This document shows, piece after piece, positions 1 to 8,642 of a DNA stretch of 64,000 nucleotides (positions are counted from its first letter, which is position 1; every line of letters starts with the position of its first letter). The DNA is from Sphingobacteriales bacterium 44-15. GTDB lineage: Bacteria > Bacteroidota > Bacteroidia > Chitinophagales > Chitinophagaceae. The notes below the pieces were generated by a model. The model saw nothing but the letters and a program-made list of their open reading frames with translations. It made no database searches and had not been told where the DNA came from. A program made the position numbers and the translations under genes. The DNA is taken from positions 379,900 through 443,899 of the forward strand of contig MKWG01000002.1 of the NCBI GenBank assembly GCA_001899685.1, in the 5' to 3' direction.

Positions 1-104
1 CAAGATGAACAAAACTGATTTGCATTATTTTCCAAACAAAAAGCGGCAACCTTTAGATTACCGCTTAACTTTTTTTGCGAGATGCTCCTATGCTGGAAAA
101 ATAC

Positions 105-179
105 TGGTAGTCCCGACAAGAATCGAACTTGTATCTAAAGTTTAGGAAACTTCTATTCTATCCATTGAACTACGGGACC
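105..179 (-). tRNA. tRNA-Arg (anticodon CCT)
   Basis: Read on the minus strand, this folds into a complete cloverleaf. The 7-bp acceptor stem is GGTCCCG/CGGGACT with a G-U end pair. The anticodon stem GAAGT/ACTTT encloses loop TTCCTAA, giving anticodon CCT, which reads AGG arginine codons. The T arm has the standard TTCGATT loop. The 3' CCA is encoded (105-107) and the body without CCA is 72 nt. It is the only tRNA found in the window. Confidence 0.93.
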
Positions 180-298
180 GTTTATCTGCTCTTCTTAAAT
201 TCTTCAGATCGAATTTTATAGCAGGGCGCAAAAATAATAGTTTATCTCCATCTTTAAAAGGCTAATTTCATTACTTTCACCGCTATATAACCTGAAAG

Positions 299-754
299 AT
301 GAAAATACGTCTTGCCGTAGCGCTTATAATGACATTTGCCTGCGCAAAAAGCTTTGCCCAGCAGAAAATGAGCCCTCATATCAACCATGTGGCAGTATAT
401 GTGGTGGACCTGCAAAAAAGCGGGGATTTTTATATGAATGTGCTTGGGCTCGACAGTATCCCCGAGCCCTTTCACGATGGCAGGCATATCTGGCTCAGGA
501 TCGGCCCGGGCGCCAGTATGCATATTATTCAGGGGGCGGAGGCTAAAAAAGAATATTACAAAAACAATCATTTTTGCTTTAGTGTCAATTCGGTGGACGA
601 TTTTACCGCCCTGCTCAGGAAGAAATCCATTCCTTACGAAGATGTTGCAGGCAGGCAGATGAGCGTCACTACAAGGGTAGACGGGGTGAAGCAGATCTGG
701 CTCCGGGATCCCGACGGCTACTGGATAGAGATCAATGACGATAAAGACAAATAA
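299..754 (+). CDS. Secreted VOC (glyoxalase/bleomycin-resistance fold) protein
   Basis: This 151-residue protein begins with a signal peptide of about 20 residues ending in a SFAQ-type cleavage region. The rest is a single vicinal-oxygen-chelate domain. It opens with INHVAVYVVDL, a typical first VOC strand with a metal-ligand-type His, and ends with WLRDPDGYWIEIND, the usual last strand with a conserved Glu. Members bind a metal and act on small molecules (glyoxalase I, dioxygenases, resistance proteins), but the substrate cannot be read from sequence. The signal peptide places it in the periplasm or outside, unusual for glyoxalase I itself. It stands alone between the tRNA and the TPR gene. 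The ATG at 299 gives the signal peptide directly. Confidence 0.85.
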   Translation: MKIRLAVALIMTFACAKSFAQQKMSPHINHVAVYVVDLQKSGDFYMNVLGLDSIPEPFHDGRHIWLRIGPGASMHIIQGAEAKKEYYKNNHFCFSVNSVDDFTALLRKKSIPYEDVAGRQMSVTTRVDGVKQIWLRDPDGYWIEINDDKDK

Positions 755-850
755 GGTAAGTTTTGTAAATCAATCTGTTGCGTATCAGGAACCATCTTTA
801 TACCTGTCAGGCACCGTTTATATTTCTGCTGCATTCCCGTTTGGCTTCCC

Positions 851-858
851 TATCTTTG
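851..858 (+). promoter_or_regulatory. Promoter -7 element (TATCTTTG)
   Basis: TATCTTTG matches the Bacteroidota -7 consensus TAnnTTTG. It lies 18 nt before the ATG at 877, so transcription would start about 12 nt ahead of the TPR gene. No clear -33 TTG was seen at the usual distance. Confidence 0.55.
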
Positions 859-876
859 CAGCCCTAAAAAGTGCGT

Positions 877-1527
877 ATGAAGTTTTACAATGTATTGATC
901 AAATACCGTCTGCCCCTGGGGTTTCTGGCGCTGGCGCTTGCTATAATCGTTAATATATATTCAGGATTTTGGCCTGCATTCACTTTATATTTTCTTGCTT
1001 TGATCGCTGTAGTGAGTCATTTCCTGTTTGGTCCTATGCGGCTGATACAGGGATATATGGAAGACGGGGATATTGAAGGCGCCCAGAAGGTGCTGGATTC
1101 CATCCGGTTCCCCAACCTGCTTATCAAGCCGGTGCGTAGCGTATATTATTTCCTCAAGTCGAACCTCGCCTTGTTCAAGCAGGATTTTGATACTGCGGAA
1201 GTTTTAATGAAAAAAAGCCTCAGCCTGGGCATGCCGATGAAGGAAACCGAAGGTGCTGCGTATTTTCAGTTAGGCAGTATTGCCATGCAGAAAAGCAATA
1301 TGAAGCAGGCGGAAGAATACATCCGCAAGGCAATAAGGGCCGGGTTGCCCGATAAAGAAAATACAGCAGCGGCTTACCTGCAGATGTGCCAGATATTTAT
1401 CAATAAAAGGGAGTTCAGGGCGGCAAAGGATTATTTCCGGCGTGCAAAAGAACAGAAGCCCACGACATCCCAAGTGGTAGACCAGATAAAGCAAATTGAA
1501 AAATATATCAGCAGGATCCCCGGCTGA
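877..1527 (+). CDS. TPR-containing inner-membrane protein
   Basis: The product has about 216 residues. Two hydrophobic segments lie near the N-terminus (roughly residues 9-27 and 31-50). The remainder is helical with TPR-like pairs: AAYFQLGSIAMQKSNMKQAE, then AAYLQMCQIFINKREFRAAK, each with the Ala/Gly/Ala spacing of tetratricopeptide helices. TPR proteins scaffold protein-protein contacts, so it is probably an inner-membrane protein with a cytoplasmic or periplasmic TPR tail. No enzyme motif is visible. A GTG two codons upstream (871) is possible; ATG 877 was chosen because the -7 element at 851 leaves a short leader. A strong terminator follows its stop. Confidence 0.75.
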   Translation: MKFYNVLIKYRLPLGFLALALAIIVNIYSGFWPAFTLYFLALIAVVSHFLFGPMRLIQGYMEDGDIEGAQKVLDSIRFPNLLIKPVRSVYYFLKSNLALFKQDFDTAEVLMKKSLSLGMPMKETEGAAYFQLGSIAMQKSNMKQAEEYIRKAIRAGLPDKENTAAAYLQMCQIFINKREFRAAKDYFRRAKEQKPTTSQVVDQIKQIEKYISRIPG

Positions 1528-1554
1528 TAACTATAAAATCCTTATAAAGAAAAG

Positions 1555-1584
1555 GCCGCAATATTATAATATTGCGGCTTTTTT
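1555..1584 (+). terminator. Rho-independent terminator
   Basis: A perfect 24-nt palindrome (GCCGCAATATTA and its complement) is followed by TTTTTT and preceded by AAAA. It ends the TPR gene transcript and, because of the A-tract on the other side, could work in both directions. Confidence 0.85.
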
Positions 1585-1737
1585 CACAAAAGTAGCGCAC
1601 TCTTAAGTCTATAGTAGGTGGCGTGCTCATCAAATGGTTCCAACGGCTGGTGATAGCCTGAACGCTACTTATATCATAAATATATTAAAGTTTTTCAGTT
1701 TGACAATACTACAAAGTGGTTATTATGTTTGATGTTT
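1585..1737. other. Gene-free stretch with a stem-forming segment at 1590-1670
   Basis: No ORF is supported here. An 8-bp perfect stem (AAGTAGCG at 1590-1597 with CGCTACTT at 1663-1670) closes a 65-nt interior that holds a smaller hairpin, GGCT...AGCC. It may be a small RNA or a palindromic repeat remnant. The sequence alone does not decide. Confidence 0.3.
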
Positions 1738-1745
1738 TAACTTTG
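1738..1745 (+). promoter_or_regulatory. Possible promoter -7 element (TAACTTTG)
   Basis: TAACTTTG fits TAnnTTTG and lies about 155 nt upstream of the helicase-nuclease start. A GTTTGAC stands 36 nt upstream, further than the usual -33 spacing, so support is moderate only. Confidence 0.35.
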
Positions 1746-1900
1746 TGTTTAGTGATAATAAACATTTAGAACAACAATACATCTACGTTACGGTGGATCA
1801 TATATCTGTACGATTAATTTATCCTTCCGGCGTTCAGGCTAAATCAAAAACGGTAAAAAGCATATAATCAATAGCTTTGATATAAATGATATGTTGACAA

Positions 1901-4900
1901 ATGAACGATAAAGAAAAAATATTCCTGGAATATTATAATGCTTTGAATGAGCCGCAAAGGACTGCTGTTGATACCATAGAAGGTACTGTTTTGGTAGATG
2001 CAGGTCCCGGCACAGGTAAAACGCAGGTATTAGCATTGCGGATAGCCAATATCCTGAGGCAAACTGATACTAATCCCAATAATATACTTTGCTTAACCTA
2101 TACCGACAACGGCGCTGTTGAAATGCGTAACCGTCTGCTGCGCATTACAGGGAGCGCTGCGTATGGTATCCGCATTCATACTTTTCATTCATTTTGTAAC
2201 GAAGTCATCCAGGATAATCTTACATACTTCGGCAAGCTCAATCTTTCGCCTATAGGTGATCTGGAAGAAATTGATCTTTTTTATAAGCTGATAGACGCCA
2301 TTCCTGCTGATAATAAACTGAAGCGTTTCCGCGGCGATATATACTATGAGAAGGACAGGTTGAAATCTTTATTCGGCCTGATGAAGAAGGAAGCATGGAC
2401 CCCTGAATATCTGAATGAAAGAATTGATGATTATATAAACGGGCTACCGGTAAAAGATGGTTTTTTTTACAAGAGAAAATATAAAGGCTTTGAAGCCGGG
2501 ACTCCCAGGGAAGCGGCTATTTATGATGAAACAGAAAAAATGGAGATCCTGCGTGCCGCAGTGAACCTCTATCCGCAATACAATGCAATGATGGCGGCAG
2601 CCGGCAGGTATAATTTTGACGATATGATATTGTGGGTGCTGAAAGCATTGGGGGAGAACAATAACCTTTTGCTTGACTACCAGGAGCGTTTCCTGTATTT
2701 CCTTGTAGATGAGTTCCAGGATACGAGCCGCTCCCAGACCCTGTTGCTTCAGCATCTTACAGGCTATTGGGATGTTCCCAACCTCTTTGTGGTAGGCGAT
2801 CCTGACCAGGGCATTTTTTCGTTCCAGGATGCAAATATTGAAAACATTAAGACATTTGAGAAGAAGTATAAAAACAGCTTAACCAAAATTGAGCTTATTC
2901 ATAATTACCGGTCTACTACAGCCGTGCTAAATGCCGCTCATAAGCTTATTATATATAATACCGGCCGGGTAAAGAAAAACGATCTCCCGCTGATGTCCGC
3001 TAACCCCGTATTTAAAGATATTGATATAGCGCCTGTTATAGTTGAATATGCCAACACCGGCCAGGAAGCCATTGATGTTACCATACAGATAGAGCAACTA
3101 TTGCAGCAGGGTACCAGTGGAAAAGAAATAGCGGTGATCTATCGCAATCACGCGCAGATTGAAACCATTGCCTCTATGCTTGAAGGCAGAAATATACCTG
3201 TGAACGCGAAGAAGAAGATTGATATACTGCAACTGCCCTTCATTCAAAACCTGCTGCTGATATTACAATGGATCGAAAGAGAAAAGTACATCCCCTACAG
3301 TGGTGACGATATCCTGTTTTTATTGCTGCATAGTGACTTTTTTAAGCTCCGACCGCTTGATATTGCCAGGCTGACAATTGCTGTTAACGCAAAAAACAGG
3401 GCGGCAAAAGAAGATATGTTTTCCCTGCGCCGCATAATGGCGGAAACGGCCGCCCCGGAAGCTGACCTGTTTAATCAGCCCGACGGTCAATCTGTAAAAG
3501 AGATCAGCAATACATTAGAGTCTTTGCTCAAAGCTTCGGTTAACAATACTGTACAGCAATTGCTGGAACTGGTTATCCAGCGGGCAGGCGTGCTTTCTTA
3601 TGTTATGCAAAGCGCTGACAAGCCCTGGCTGATGCAGGTGCTGAATGCATTGTTTGATCATCTGAAAGAAGAAAGCCGCCGCAACCCTGATATAACGCTG
3701 AAAGAATGGCTGGATAATATAGAAATGATGAAGGCAGGCCGGTTGCCGGTACCATTATATAAAATCACTGCAAATGATGAGGGGGTGAATATGGTAACCG
3801 CCCATGGCGCCAAAGGCTCGGAATATGCTCATGTGTTTTTGATCGGCTGCACGCAAAAAATCTGGGATGATAAGAATAAGGGTAATAACCGCTCTTATAA
3901 GCTACCGAATAACCTGGTGAGCAATAATCAAACGCCGCCTGACATTGAAGAAAACAGGAGGCTATTTTATGTGGCGCTTACCCGGGCCAAAACACATTTG
4001 CACATATCGTATGCAGTAAAAGATGAAAAGGATAAAGAACAAACACCAAGCACTTTTGTAACAGAACTGTTAGATGGGGGAACACTGCAACTTCTTCACA
4101 AAGCTTCGCCGGATGCACTGCTCGCAGATTATTTGCAGCAGCGCTTTAAAGAAAAGGCAAAACCGGAAATTGAGCTGGTAGAATCGGAGTATATAGACGA
4201 GATCCTGAAGCGGTATACCATGAGCGTCACTCATCTCAACAATTATCTGAGCTGCCCTTTAAAGTTTTATTATCAAAACCTCATCAGGGTACCCGCAGCC
4301 AAAAATGAAAGCATGGCTTTCGGTAGCGCAATACACTGGTCTATTGAGCGGCTCTTTATAAAAATGAAAGAGAATGGAAATGTTTTCCTGCCCAAAGAAG
4401 ATCTGCTGGCCGATTTTAACTGGTATATGAAAAACAACAGGGAGGCATTTACTCCCGAGGCGTTCAGGCTAAAGAAGGCCTACGGTGAAAAGATACTGCC
4501 TGCATACTATGATTATTACATCGGCAAGTGGAATAAAATTATTGTAGCTGAAAAAGCTATCAGAAATGTAACGGTGCAAAATGTACCTGTAAATGGTAAG
4601 CTGGACAAGCTGGAATTTAATGGCAAGCTGGTGAATGTGGTGGATTATAAAACAGGCAAATACGAGAATGCTAAAAAGAAACTGGTTCGTCCCAATGAAA
4701 ATGAGCCAAATGGCGGGGATTACTGGCGGCAGGCGGTTTTTTATAAAATTTTGCTTGATAATGATAAAACCCACGACTGGAAAGTGATCAGCACAGAATT
4801 TGATTTTATTGAGCCGGTTGGGGAAGAATATAAAACCGAACTGGTAGAAGTGACGGACGCGGATATTACTACTGTGACACAGCAGATCGTTTCCACCTGG

Positions 4901-5020
4901 CAAAAAATACAAAACAGGGAATTTAAAACCGGGTGCGGCAAACCGGATTGCGACTGGTGTAATTTTGTGAAGGGCAATCATCTTGCAGTAGCGTTGCATC
5001 CTGCGGAGGAAGAGCTTTGA
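1901..5020 (+). CDS. UvrD/PcrA-type helicase fused to a RecB-like nuclease domain
   Basis: This 1039-residue protein is a superfamily 1A helicase. It has a Q motif (LNEPQRTAV), Walker A AGPGTGKT at residues 34-41, Walker B LVDEFQDTS near 270, GDPDQGIFSFQDA, NYRST, a VTAHGAKGSEYAHV motif V and RRLFYVALTRAKTHL motif VI. The C-terminal quarter is a PD-(D/E)XK nuclease of the RecB/AddB type with NVVDYKTGK as the catalytic strand. One Cys at about 785 (LSCPLKFYY) and a terminal C-x4-C-x2-C (CGKPDCDWC) match the iron-staple pattern that holds a 4Fe-4S cluster. Such single-chain proteins act in double-strand break processing or DNA repair. It stands alone, with no AddA/AddB or RecB partner beside it. 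Confidence 0.9.
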   Translation: MNDKEKIFLEYYNALNEPQRTAVDTIEGTVLVDAGPGTGKTQVLALRIANILRQTDTNPNNILCLTYTDNGAVEMRNRLLRITGSAAYGIRIHTFHSFCNEVIQDNLTYFGKLNLSPIGDLEEIDLFYKLIDAIPADNKLKRFRGDIYYEKDRLKSLFGLMKKEAWTPEYLNERIDDYINGLPVKDGFFYKRKYKGFEAGTPREAAIYDETEKMEILRAAVNLYPQYNAMMAAAGRYNFDDMILWVLKALGENNNLLLDYQERFLYFLVDEFQDTSRSQTLLLQHLTGYWDVPNLFVVGDPDQGIFSFQDANIENIKTFEKKYKNSLTKIELIHNYRSTTAVLNAAHKLIIYNTGRVKKNDLPLMSANPVFKDIDIAPVIVEYANTGQEAIDVTIQIEQLLQQGTSGKEIAVIYRNHAQIETIASMLEGRNIPVNAKKKIDILQLPFIQNLLLILQWIEREKYIPYSGDDILFLLLHSDFFKLRPLDIARLTIAVNAKNRAAKEDMFSLRRIMAETAAPEADLFNQPDGQSVKEISNTLESLLKASVNNTVQQLLELVIQRAGVLSYVMQSADKPWLMQVLNALFDHLKEESRRNPDITLKEWLDNIEMMKAGRLPVPLYKITANDEGVNMVTAHGAKGSEYAHVFLIGCTQKIWDDKNKGNNRSYKLPNNLVSNNQTPPDIEENRRLFYVALTRAKTHLHISYAVKDEKDKEQTPSTFVTELLDGGTLQLLHKASPDALLADYLQQRFKEKAKPEIELVESEYIDEILKRYTMSVTHLNNYLSCPLKFYYQNLIRVPAAKNESMAFGSAIHWSIERLFIKMKENGNVFLPKEDLLADFNWYMKNNREAFTPEAFRLKKAYGEKILPAYYDYYIGKWNKIIVAEKAIRNVTVQNVPVNGKLDKLEFNGKLVNVVDYKTGKYENAKKKLVRPNENEPNGGDYWRQAVFYKILLDNDKTHDWKVISTEFDFIEPVGEEYKTELVEVTDADITTVTQQIVSTWQKIQNREFKTGCGKPDCDWCNFVKGNHLAVALHPAEEEL

Positions 5021-5071
5021 CATTTACAAGATTATTGGCAATTGAAAGCGGGCTAATTAACAGAAAGCCTT

Positions 5072-5079
5072 TAAGTTTG
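5072..5079 (+). promoter_or_regulatory. Promoter -7 element (TAAGTTTG)
   Basis: TAAGTTTG matches TAnnTTTG and lies 33 nt before the ATG at 5112. It also lies upstream of the TTG at 5091 that would open a longer frame. Confidence 0.5.
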
Positions 5080-5111
5080 CCTCTTCTTATTTGACGCGCA
5101 TCAGGCATATT

Positions 5112-6551
5112 ATGAAAAGGATTTTGTTTTTCGTTGCAATAGTTTTTTGTGCATATATATTTCTCGTGTTTATGCCGGGATGTGCACAGATTATCCCCCC
5201 TACCGGCGGACCCAGGGATTCCCTACCTCCTGTAATGCTCAATGCCACACCTAAAGATTCCACGCTTCATTTCAAGGGCAATAAAATTGTGCTCACCTTT
5301 GATGAATACATTCAACTGGAGCGCCCGGAAGAGCAGCTTGTGGTATCTCCCGTTCCAAAAGTTTCACCGTTAGTTGAAGCAAAGCTTAAAGAAGTGACCA
5401 TCAGGATCAAAGACACCCTGGAGGAAAATACCACTTACAGCATCAATTTCGGGAAATCGCTCAAAGATCTTAATGAAGGCAATCCCTACAAAAATTTCAC
5501 TTACCTGTTTTCTACCGGCGATTATCTTGACAGCAGTATCCTTTCCGGTAAAGTAATTGTTGCAGAAACAGGTAAGCCTGACAGCACCCTCATCGTAATG
5601 CTCCATCGCAACTTTGATGATTCGGCGGTGATGAAGGAGCGCCCGCGGTATTTTGCCCGGCTCGACAGCTCGGGGCAATTCAGGTTCAGCAATATTGCCC
5701 CCGGCAGGTACAATATTTTTGCGCTTAAAGATGTGAGCGGGCAGAAAATGTATATGCGCAACAGCGATGTGTTTGCTTTTTATGATAGTATTATTACTGT
5801 CGGGAAAGACAATATCCATCCTGTGCTATATGCTTTTGCGGAAGCGCCAGAGGAAAAAAAATCCGGGGCCGGTTCTGCCTCCTCCGGAAGAAAGGGTTCT
5901 GCTGCCAAAAAAGAAAAAAAGCTGAGTTATACCACAAATCTTGAATCCAGCCAGCAGGATCTGCTTTCAAACCTCGAGCTTAGGTTTAGCGATTCCCTGG
6001 TGTCATTCAACGAAACCCTTTTGCATTTTACGGATACCACTTTTAAACCGGTAGGCGGCTATAGTATTATAAGAGATACTACCGGCAAAATAGTAAGTCT
6101 GAAATATCCATGGAAAGAAGAGCAGGAATTCCGCCTGGTGCTTGAAAAAGAGATCGCAAAAGATTCATCAGGCGTTGAGCTGGCAAAGTCAGATACCCTG
6201 AAATTCAAAACCAGGGCCAAGACAGATTATGGAACGCTAAAGCTTCGCATACGCAATCTGGATACTGCCCAGCATATCGTCCTGCTGTTTTTTTCGGGCG
6301 ATAAGATCGCGGAAGCAATACCAGTAAATATTCCGCAGATCAACATACCCCTTTTTCATACAGGCGACTACGAGATCCGTATTTTATATGATAAAAACAG
6401 CAACCTGAAGTGGGATCCGGGAAGCTATACGCAAAAAAAGCAACCTGAAAAGATTGTTGTTGACGGGAAGAAATATAATATCCGCGCAAACTGGGACAAT
6501 GAAATAACGATCGAGCTGCCGAAAGGCCCGCCGCCGGATATTCTTCCCTGA
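5112..6551 (+). CDS. Bacteroidota Ig-like (Big_5 type) lipoprotein
   Basis: From ATG 5112 the product has 479 residues. It starts with a lipoprotein signal ending in FMPGC, so Cys24 would be lipidated. The following text (PPTGGPRDSLPP, then a TFDEYIQL strand) is characteristic of the Bacteroidota protein with an N-terminal SbsA-type Ig-like (Big_5) domain. A carboxypeptidase-regulatory-like beta region and a Lys/Ser-rich linker (about residues 250-275) follow. The family is widespread and its function is not established; it is taken to be an outer-membrane or surface lipoprotein. A TTG seven codons upstream is possible, but the ATG gives the better signal peptide. The gene is convergent with the next one, with a 13-bp gap. 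Confidence 0.8.
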   Translation: MKRILFFVAIVFCAYIFLVFMPGCAQIIPPTGGPRDSLPPVMLNATPKDSTLHFKGNKIVLTFDEYIQLERPEEQLVVSPVPKVSPLVEAKLKEVTIRIKDTLEENTTYSINFGKSLKDLNEGNPYKNFTYLFSTGDYLDSSILSGKVIVAETGKPDSTLIVMLHRNFDDSAVMKERPRYFARLDSSGQFRFSNIAPGRYNIFALKDVSGQKMYMRNSDVFAFYDSIITVGKDNIHPVLYAFAEAPEEKKSGAGSASSGRKGSAAKKEKKLSYTTNLESSQQDLLSNLELRFSDSLVSFNETLLHFTDTTFKPVGGYSIIRDTTGKIVSLKYPWKEEQEFRLVLEKEIAKDSSGVELAKSDTLKFKTRAKTDYGTLKLRIRNLDTAQHIVLLFFSGDKIAEAIPVNIPQINIPLFHTGDYEIRILYDKNSNLKWDPGSYTQKKQPEKIVVDGKKYNIRANWDNEITIELPKGPPPDILP

Positions 6552-6564
6552 ACCCCTTCCCGGA

Positions 6565-7836
6565 TCAAAAATAATACCTCACCTGCCCCATTACGGTTGT
6601 AGGAGTTAAAGACCAGAAACTATAGTTTGTTATAGAGCTTATAAAATGCCCGTCTATTTCTACTGAAAACTTTTTATTGACCCTCGCACCCAGTATAAAG
6701 AAAGGAGATGTCCATGTTTTGGGAAAGTAGAGGTAATGCTCTCTTTCTTTATTACCATATACTGCATTCGTCTGCTTGTATGAGTTACCGCTATAGGATG
6801 CAATATTACATGCGACTCCTGCCCCGGCGTATATTCGTGATGATTCGTTGCGGATAAAATTATAGAGCAACGCAATTGTTGGAGAAATATTTACTTGTGT
6901 AAAAGCGTAACCGGTTATGTATTTTTCATTGTCATTTACCGGGATATCCTGGGTACCGTTACCCTTATATGCAATCCTGCTACAACTGGCTTCCAGCCTT
7001 AAAGCAAATGCCTGTAAATTTCTTGGAGAGGCTATCTCAACACCCACAGCTATAAAAGGAACAAATGCCCCTGAAAAGCGCATATTACCCAACATGGAAT
7101 TAGTACCGCTCAGCCTCAAATCACTATAACCGCCACCGGCCCCGGCAAAAGGTGTAAACAGGGTCTTTTTATTTCCCTTTGCAACTACATACTTTACTGT
7201 CCCGGATATCTTATTCATTTCTATTACTATAGGCACAAGGCTTTTTTCAGTATATCCGGAATTGCTGATTTTCTTCATGATTTCTTCGGACGCGGGAAGA
7301 TTAATCAGGTACGATCTCAATTGGTTGATATATATCTTTTGAATATTGATCGTGGAGTTATTCTTGCTGGCAACTTTATAAAACAGCTCAGTGATTACAC
7401 CTTCCTGGTTTTGTATAAAAAAATGTGTTTTATCATCTACGAGTTCATACAGGTTGAGCATGCTGCCTTTTACAAGCACCCGTAAAAGTACCGTATCCGT
7501 TACCATGGAAATTACACCCTCGTCCCATAATTGGTCTGTTGTATTTATTGGCCTTATATCTTTTGTAACTATGGCCTTATAATAGCGGTCGAGCCCGGTC
7601 ACTTCCACAGCTGCTATATCATATTTGGAATAAGTGATGATACTCCTTTTTGCCGAATCTTTTGAAAAGCCAATAGAGGATGGATTTTTTTCCCAGTTAT
7701 AATAATTAATCCAGCCATATAGCGTGTCTCCGTTGTTCAATACAATATACCCTTCCTTTTGTATGCTTTGAGCATTAGTGGTAAGACAAGTGCAGCAAAT
7801 AGAGCAAAGTGTTATCCCAAAGATTAAAACTTTCAT
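6565..7836 (-). CDS. Secreted protein with C-terminal outer-membrane beta-barrel
   Basis: This 423-residue protein has a signal peptide of about 22 residues ending in TNAQ. The N-terminal half (GYIVLNNGDTLYGWINYY...) is a soluble domain seen in many Bacteroidota secreted proteins that end in a PorT-like barrel. From about residue 220 the sequence alternates in beta-strand fashion (PFAGAGGGYSDLRLSG, SPTIALLYNFIRN, PFFILGARVNKKFSVEIDGHF). It ends in GQVRYYF, an aromatic C-terminus as expected for an outer-membrane barrel. No specific function is recognised. It is divergent from recR, with about 75 bp between the start codons. A TAACTTTA near 7854-7861 on the minus strand is one mismatch from a -7 box. 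Confidence 0.7.
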   Translation of the reverse strand: MKVLIFGITLCSICCTCLTTNAQSIQKEGYIVLNNGDTLYGWINYYNWEKNPSSIGFSKDSAKRSIITYSKYDIAAVEVTGLDRYYKAIVTKDIRPINTTDQLWDEGVISMVTDTVLLRVLVKGSMLNLYELVDDKTHFFIQNQEGVITELFYKVASKNNSTINIQKIYINQLRSYLINLPASEEIMKKISNSGYTEKSLVPIVIEMNKISGTVKYVVAKGNKKTLFTPFAGAGGGYSDLRLSGTNSMLGNMRFSGAFVPFIAVGVEIASPRNLQAFALRLEASCSRIAYKGNGTQDIPVNDNEKYITGYAFTQVNISPTIALLYNFIRNESSRIYAGAGVACNIASYSGNSYKQTNAVYGNKEREHYLYFPKTWTSPFFILGARVNKKFSVEIDGHFISSITNYSFWSLTPTTVMGQVRYYF

Positions 7837-7898
7837 AAACAGGTTTTATGAGGTTAAAGTTAGAAGAGAATTCCGTATACCAATCAGAAATCCTGCAA

Positions 7899-7906
7899 TA
7901 TCTTTG
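7899..7906 (+). promoter_or_regulatory. Promoter -7 element of recR (TATCTTTG)
   Basis: TATCTTTG is an exact TAnnTTTG match ending only 4 nt before the ATG at 7911. Transcription would begin at or beside the start codon, predicting a leaderless mRNA. Confidence 0.6.
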
Positions 7907-7910
7907 CAAA

Positions 7911-8528
7911 ATGCAGATTTCGTCTTCGCTTCTGGAAAATGCGGTCAATGAGTTCGCCCGGCTTCCGGGTATTGGCAAAAAAACAGCGCTCCGGCTGGTG
8001 TTACACCTGATCAGGCAAAGCCCTGAAGATGTGCAGCGGCTTAGTGATGCCGTGAACAGGATGAAAAAAGAAATTTCCTTTTGCACGGTCTGTCATAATA
8101 TTTCAGACGGGCCAATTTGTAATATATGCGCCAACGCTTCAAGACGTAAGGAAACGATATGCGTGGTGGAAAATATCCGCGATGTTATTGCCATTGAAAG
8201 CACACAGCAGTACAGCGGCCTATACCATGTGCTTGGAGGTATCATTTCCCCGCTGGATGGAATTGGTCCCGATCAGTTGACAATAGAAACCCTGGTAAAC
8301 CGGGTGAAAACCGGCGACGTTCGGGAAGTGATCTTCGCCCTCAGTCCCAATATCCAGGGCGATACGACCATTTATTATATCCAGAAAAAGCTGCAACCGC
8401 ACCAGCTTACTATTACCACCATAGCGAGGGGCATCTCTTTTGGAGGCGAGCTGGAATATGCAGATGAGCTCACCCTCGGACGCAGCCTGCAGAACCGCAT
8501 GCCGGTGGAGAAGTATGTGTCGCATTAG
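7911..8528 (+). CDS. recR: Recombination mediator RecR
   Basis: The product has 205 residues, the usual RecR length of about 200. In order it has an N-terminal helix-hairpin-helix (FARLPGIGKKTALRL), a zinc finger with two CxxC pairs (CTVC and CNIC), and a Toprim domain (ICVVENIRDVIAIE, then YHVLGGIISPLDGIGP). RecR acts with RecO/RecF to load RecA on gapped DNA in the cytoplasm. The open frame reaches back to 7848, but homologues begin at the Met encoded at 7911, and the -7 element at 7899 supports this start. It is monocistronic in appearance and is followed by a palindromic repeat block. Confidence 0.95.
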   Translation: MQISSSLLENAVNEFARLPGIGKKTALRLVLHLIRQSPEDVQRLSDAVNRMKKEISFCTVCHNISDGPICNICANASRRKETICVVENIRDVIAIESTQQYSGLYHVLGGIISPLDGIGPDQLTIETLVNRVKTGDVREVIFALSPNIQGDTTIYYIQKKLQPHQLTITTIARGISFGGELEYADELTLGRSLQNRMPVEKYVSH

Positions 8529-8529
8529 G

Positions 8530-8605
8530 GGCTATCAGCAATGGGCTTGGGGCTATGAGCTATGAGCCCGGCAGCCCATAACCCATAGCTCACGGCCCAT
8601 AGCAT
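8530..8605. repeat. GGGCTATGAGC-type palindromic repeat
   Basis: GGGCTATGAGCTATGAGC is followed by CCCATAACCCATAGCTC and GGCCCATAGC, forming an imperfect hairpin directly after recR. Related blocks occur at 10339-10400 and 63734-63790. Confidence 0.6.
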
Positions 8606-8634
8606 CATCCCTTTTTTCTTTCAATTCTCTTTCC

Positions 8635-8642
8635 TACCTTTG
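8635..8642 (+). promoter_or_regulatory. Promoter -7 element upstream of metH (TACCTTTG)
   Basis: TACCTTTG is an exact TAnnTTTG match followed by C, as often seen. It would give the metH N-terminal gene a leader of about 220 nt. Confidence 0.5.

Noticed and set aside
735..953. Open frame joining the VOC gene end and the TPR gene start
   Set aside because: It overlaps both genes and the TAnnTTTG promoter element, and the translation has no domain pattern.
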